The notes under the pieces were generated by a model that saw only the letters and a program-made list of their open reading frames with translations, had not been told where the DNA came from and ran no database searches. The position numbers were made by a program, and so were the translations under genes. A stretch of 35,053 nucleotides of DNA from Bacteroidota bacterium (GTDB lineage: Bacteria > Bacteroidota > Rhodothermia > Rhodothermales > JAHQVL01), in contig JBCCIM010000046.1 in assembly GCA_039111535.1 (NCBI GenBank), forward strand, positions 1 to 35,053, given 5' to 3'. Shown here piece after piece: positions 33,183-35,053 of the stretch (within the stretch, counting starts at the first letter, position 1; each line of letters opens with the position of its first letter).

Positions 33183-33683
33183 ATGAATCGGTATAATTTA
33201 ATGCCATCTGCCACAGATAATAACCCAGTACAACACGCATTGACCCGGTTATGGAAGCAACTGGGTACAATAACGCAGTTGTCGTTTAGCGCGCAGTCTG
33301 GTAACGGGGCTGCTGGCTGGAATGGCATGGGGAAAGGCAGGGTTGACGTCACGCCGGCTACAGACGTGATCCTTTTCCGGGAAGCCGGTACCTGGCAGAC
33401 TGCCACCGGTCAAACACTGGCCTTCCGCAATGTATTTCGATGGACGCGCAACCTGCAATTGGGCCATATACAGCTTGAACACTTACGGTATGGCGAAAAT
33501 CAGCCCGTTTTTTTGTTTGACCTGGTAGGCATTGGCGCTGCTGAATTAACGTCAGCTGAGCCGCATCATTGTGCAGCAGATGTGTACACTGGCCAACTCG
33601 TGCTCGAAGCGAACGGATTTACACTGGATTGGTACATTCAGGGGCCGCGAAAAGACGAACACATCCGCTATCAATACAGCTAA
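33183..33683 (+). CDS. DUF6314-like hypothetical protein
   Basis: 166 residues resembling the DUF6314 family. It reads WNGMGKGRVDVTP, VILFREAGTWQTATGQTLAFRNVFRWTRN, IQLEHLRYGENQPVFLFDL, PHHCAADVYTGQLVLEANGFTLDWYIQGPRK. The compact beta-rich pattern with W/H/Y residues lining a cup suggests a small ligand-binding barrel. The function is unknown. It has no signal peptide. It is divergent from the HDOD gene (147 bases) and converges on the BLUF gene. The family assignment is from memory of the motif pattern. Confidence 0.6.
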   Translation: MNRYNLMPSATDNNPVQHALTRLWKQLGTITQLSFSAQSGNGAAGWNGMGKGRVDVTPATDVILFREAGTWQTATGQTLAFRNVFRWTRNLQLGHIQLEHLRYGENQPVFLFDLVGIGAAELTSAEPHHCAADVYTGQLVLEANGFTLDWYIQGPRKDEHIRYQYS

Positions 33684-33725
33684 AAGTAGGGGCTGTGATG
33701 CAGAAACGCATTGGAAGCGTCGGCG

Positions 33726-34148
33726 CTAGGCTTTAACAGCCAACTTATGCTTTTTGACAAGCTCCATAATGGCGTTGTGTGTTTCTAATCCGGTCCAGTG
33801 CTGGGGCCTAAACTTTTCAAATTTGGGGCCCATGTAAGAGGCGGGTTTGTATTCGGGCCATTTAATAAGCTTCATGCCCCATGCTGGAAAGTCACGCGCA
33901 CCTATTTCTACAAAATCAACCAACACAGCTTCACTGTGGCGAAAGTCCTGGCTGATTCTTAAAAAGGTATGCGTGAGATTTTCTCTGCTACCTTCGAGGA
34001 TCTGGAGGAATTGGCCTTCACTGTAGAGCAGGACACCCGTAATTTCGTTGACAAGGTTGTGTTTTTCGGCTGAAAGCAGGATTTGTTTGAGTTGCTGGTA
34101 GCCGAGGCCAGGTTTGGCCGTGCTGTGGTAGATCAGACGATAGAGCAT
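33726..34148 (-). CDS. Short BLUF-domain blue-light photoreceptor
   Basis: 140 residues from ATG 34148 (MLYRLIYHST). An upstream in-frame ATG at 34202 would add 18 residues that do not look like the family. The FAD-binding BLUF residues are present: Tyr7 (LIYHS), Asn34 (NEITGVLLY), Gln49 (GQFLQILEG) and the FPAWGMK Trp/Met segment. Light rewires the hydrogen bond between the Gln and the flavin. Only about 45 residues follow the domain (YKPASYMGPKFEKFRPQHW...LVKKHKLAVKA), so it is a short BLUF protein acting through a partner. Nothing nearby is clearly that partner. It is divergent from the oxygenase gene. Confidence 0.93.
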   Translation of the reverse strand: MLYRLIYHSTAKPGLGYQQLKQILLSAEKHNLVNEITGVLLYSEGQFLQILEGSRENLTHTFLRISQDFRHSEAVLVDFVEIGARDFPAWGMKLIKWPEYKPASYMGPKFEKFRPQHWTGLETHNAIMELVKKHKLAVKA

Positions 34149-34273
34149 GTTATTGCGGGGAAAATGGTTGTTCTTGCCAGTATCGTCCAAAGGTATAGTC
34201 ATATTAATAGGGTCGACCTATTTTCATTGGCTAAGGAAAGGTCAATACTTATCACAATAAAGAAGGACGTACA

Positions 34274-35053
34274 ATGTCTCTCCCTGTAATTGATATTCAA
34301 CCTCTCCTGACACACAGCGCGGGGGTAACGCAGGTTGCAAAGCAAATCCGGACTGCGTGTACAACGGCCGGCTTTTTTTACGTCAGCGGTCACGGGGTTG
34401 ACCACGCGCTGCAGCAGGCCTTGGAGACACAGGCCCGTTTATTTTTTGAGCGGGACGCCGACCAGAAATTGGCTGTTGCTATGCCGCTGGGAGGCAAGGC
34501 ATGGCGTGGGTATTTTAAAGTAGGAGATGAGCTGACGTCGGGTAAACCAGACCTGAAAGAAGGCTATTATTTTGGAGAAGAGCTGGGCGCAAACGATCCA
34601 CGTGTTCGCGCCGGATTGCCGATGCACGGCCCCAACCTGTTTCCTGGAGATATGCCGGCGCTCAAATCCGCCGTATTGGCTTATATCGAGGCGATGACGC
34701 AGTTAGGACACGCCCTGATGGAGGGGATTTCGCTAAGCCTGGGCTTGCCGGCTGGTTACTTACATGAAGCCTACACCCGGCAGCCCCTCACCCTGTTTCG
34801 GATTTTTCATTACCCGGCACCTGCCGCGCCCAACACTAACACGCAATGGGGCGTGGGAGAGCATACAGATTATGGGGTACTGACCCTGCTCAAACAGGAT
34901 GATGCGGGCGGATTACAGGTAAAAGGCCCTGCTGGCTGGATAGATGCGCCACCTACAGCGCCAAACACCTGCACCCCGATTCGTTCAAGCGCATTTCTCA
35001 GCATCTTTTCATGGCGTGCGCTGCCAACCCGGTTCAGTATCACACCGGAAAAC
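34274..35053 (+). CDS. 2-oxoglutarate/Fe(II)-dependent dioxygenase (isopenicillin N synthase-like), disrupted or chimeric near the window edge
   Basis: ATG 34274 follows AAGGA by eight bases. Residues about 1-100 are the DIOX_N part (LPVIDIQPLL, CTTAGFFYVSGHGVD, KEGYYFGEEL). Then come ISLSLGLPAGYLHE, LTLFRIFHYPAP and the iron-binding H197-T-D199 (GEHTDYGVLTLL), and GLQVKGPAGWIDAPP. Family members then continue with a proline-rich turn and an NIGDMLxxxTNG core leading to the second His. Here the frame stays open, but after about base 34954 the sequence (TAPNTCTPIRSS...) no longer resembles the family. The final 99 bases read as another gene on the minus strand (next entry). So the catalytic second His and the 2OG-binding Arg are missing. 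The family up to 34953 is secure. Confidence 0.85.
   Translation, partial: MSLPVIDIQPLLTHSAGVTQVAKQIRTACTTAGFFYVSGHGVDHALQQALETQARLFFERDADQKLAVAMPLGGKAWRGYFKVGDELTSGKPDLKEGYYFGEELGANDPRVRAGLPMHGPNLFPGDMPALKSAVLAYIEAMTQLGHALMEGISLSLGLPAGYLHEAYTRQPLTLFRIFHYPAPAAPNTNTQWGVGEHTDYGVLTLLKQDDAGGLQVKGPAGWIDAPPTAPNTCTPIRSSAFLSIFSWRALPTRFSITPEN
34954..35052 (-). CDS. Fragment of cobyrinate a,c-diamide synthase (CobB/CbiA) reading into the window end
   Basis: Reading left from 35052, the 33 codons give FSGVILNRVGSARHEKMLRN and then ALERIGVQVFGAV. This is a close fit to the conserved GVILNRVGSxRHxxxLxxALExxGxxVxGAxPR segment of CobB/CbiA. That enzyme amidates cobyrinic acid in cobalamin synthesis. The next expected residues (PR) are replaced by GG, because the sequence turns into the oxygenase gene at about 34954. 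The frame runs on to a stop at 34870-34872 without family similarity. No start or end is present, so this is a fragment joined to the oxygenase gene by a rearrangement or a chimeric assembly. Confidence 0.6.

Noticed and set aside
34870-34953. Continuation of the CobB/CbiA frame into the oxygenase gene
   Set aside because: The codons there show no family similarity and end at a stop; this stretch is antisense to well-conserved oxygenase sequence.

Overview
The window looks like a chromosomal stretch (or draft contig) of a marine-type Bacteroidota/Rhodothermota bacterium, most likely Rhodothermales-like. The reasons are a Por-type (type IX secretion) C-terminal sorting domain on a secreted protein, few clear Shine-Dalgarno sites, mid GC, a saccharolytic gene set, and very frequent GCCGGC hexamers. 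No tRNA, rRNA, CRISPR array or insertion sequence was seen. The taxonomic call is inference.

Layout. 1-267 is the N-terminal start of a superfamily II helicase reading out of the window. 519-6435 (minus) holds a heparinase II/III-like lyase, a small acidic protein, a type IX-secreted protein and an M24 peptidase. 6623-11808 is a pentose/sugar block: a GH43 beta-xylosidase split by a one-base frameshift at a six-G run, a 16-bp hairpin, xylose isomerase, a LacI-type regulator and a D-tagatose 3-epimerase-like isomerase. 11835-15578 (minus) is a gluconate-2-dehydrogenase-subunit-3-like lipoprotein, a GMC oxidoreductase and a secreted sialidase-like protein.

15746-20055 is the most unusual segment: a BlaI/MecI-type repressor with a two-operator promoter, a BlaR1-like M56 membrane protease whose periplasmic part is 12 tandem 29-residue repeats (KYGV type) in place of a penicillin-binding domain, and a secreted protein built of the same 29-residue repeat in an IHGV version. 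A 14-bp hairpin closes the unit. Protease, repressor and repeat partner suggest a proteolysis-driven envelope signalling circuit.

20068-20799 is an outer-membrane barrel. 20930-21509 is a decayed gene for a secreted lectin-like domain. 21628-30395 (minus) is a chemosensory operon in the order cheA, cheW, a soluble globin-like/5xPAS receptor, cheB, cheR. It is followed on the plus strand by cheY and a probable CheC/CheX-type protein. The right end carries an HDOD protein, a DUF6314-like protein, a short BLUF photoreceptor and a 2-oxoglutarate/Fe(II) oxygenase. The oxygenase sequence stops resembling its family about 100 bases before the edge, where minus-strand sequence typical of cobyrinate a,c-diamide synthase (CobB/CbiA) begins, so the end is either rearranged or chimeric.
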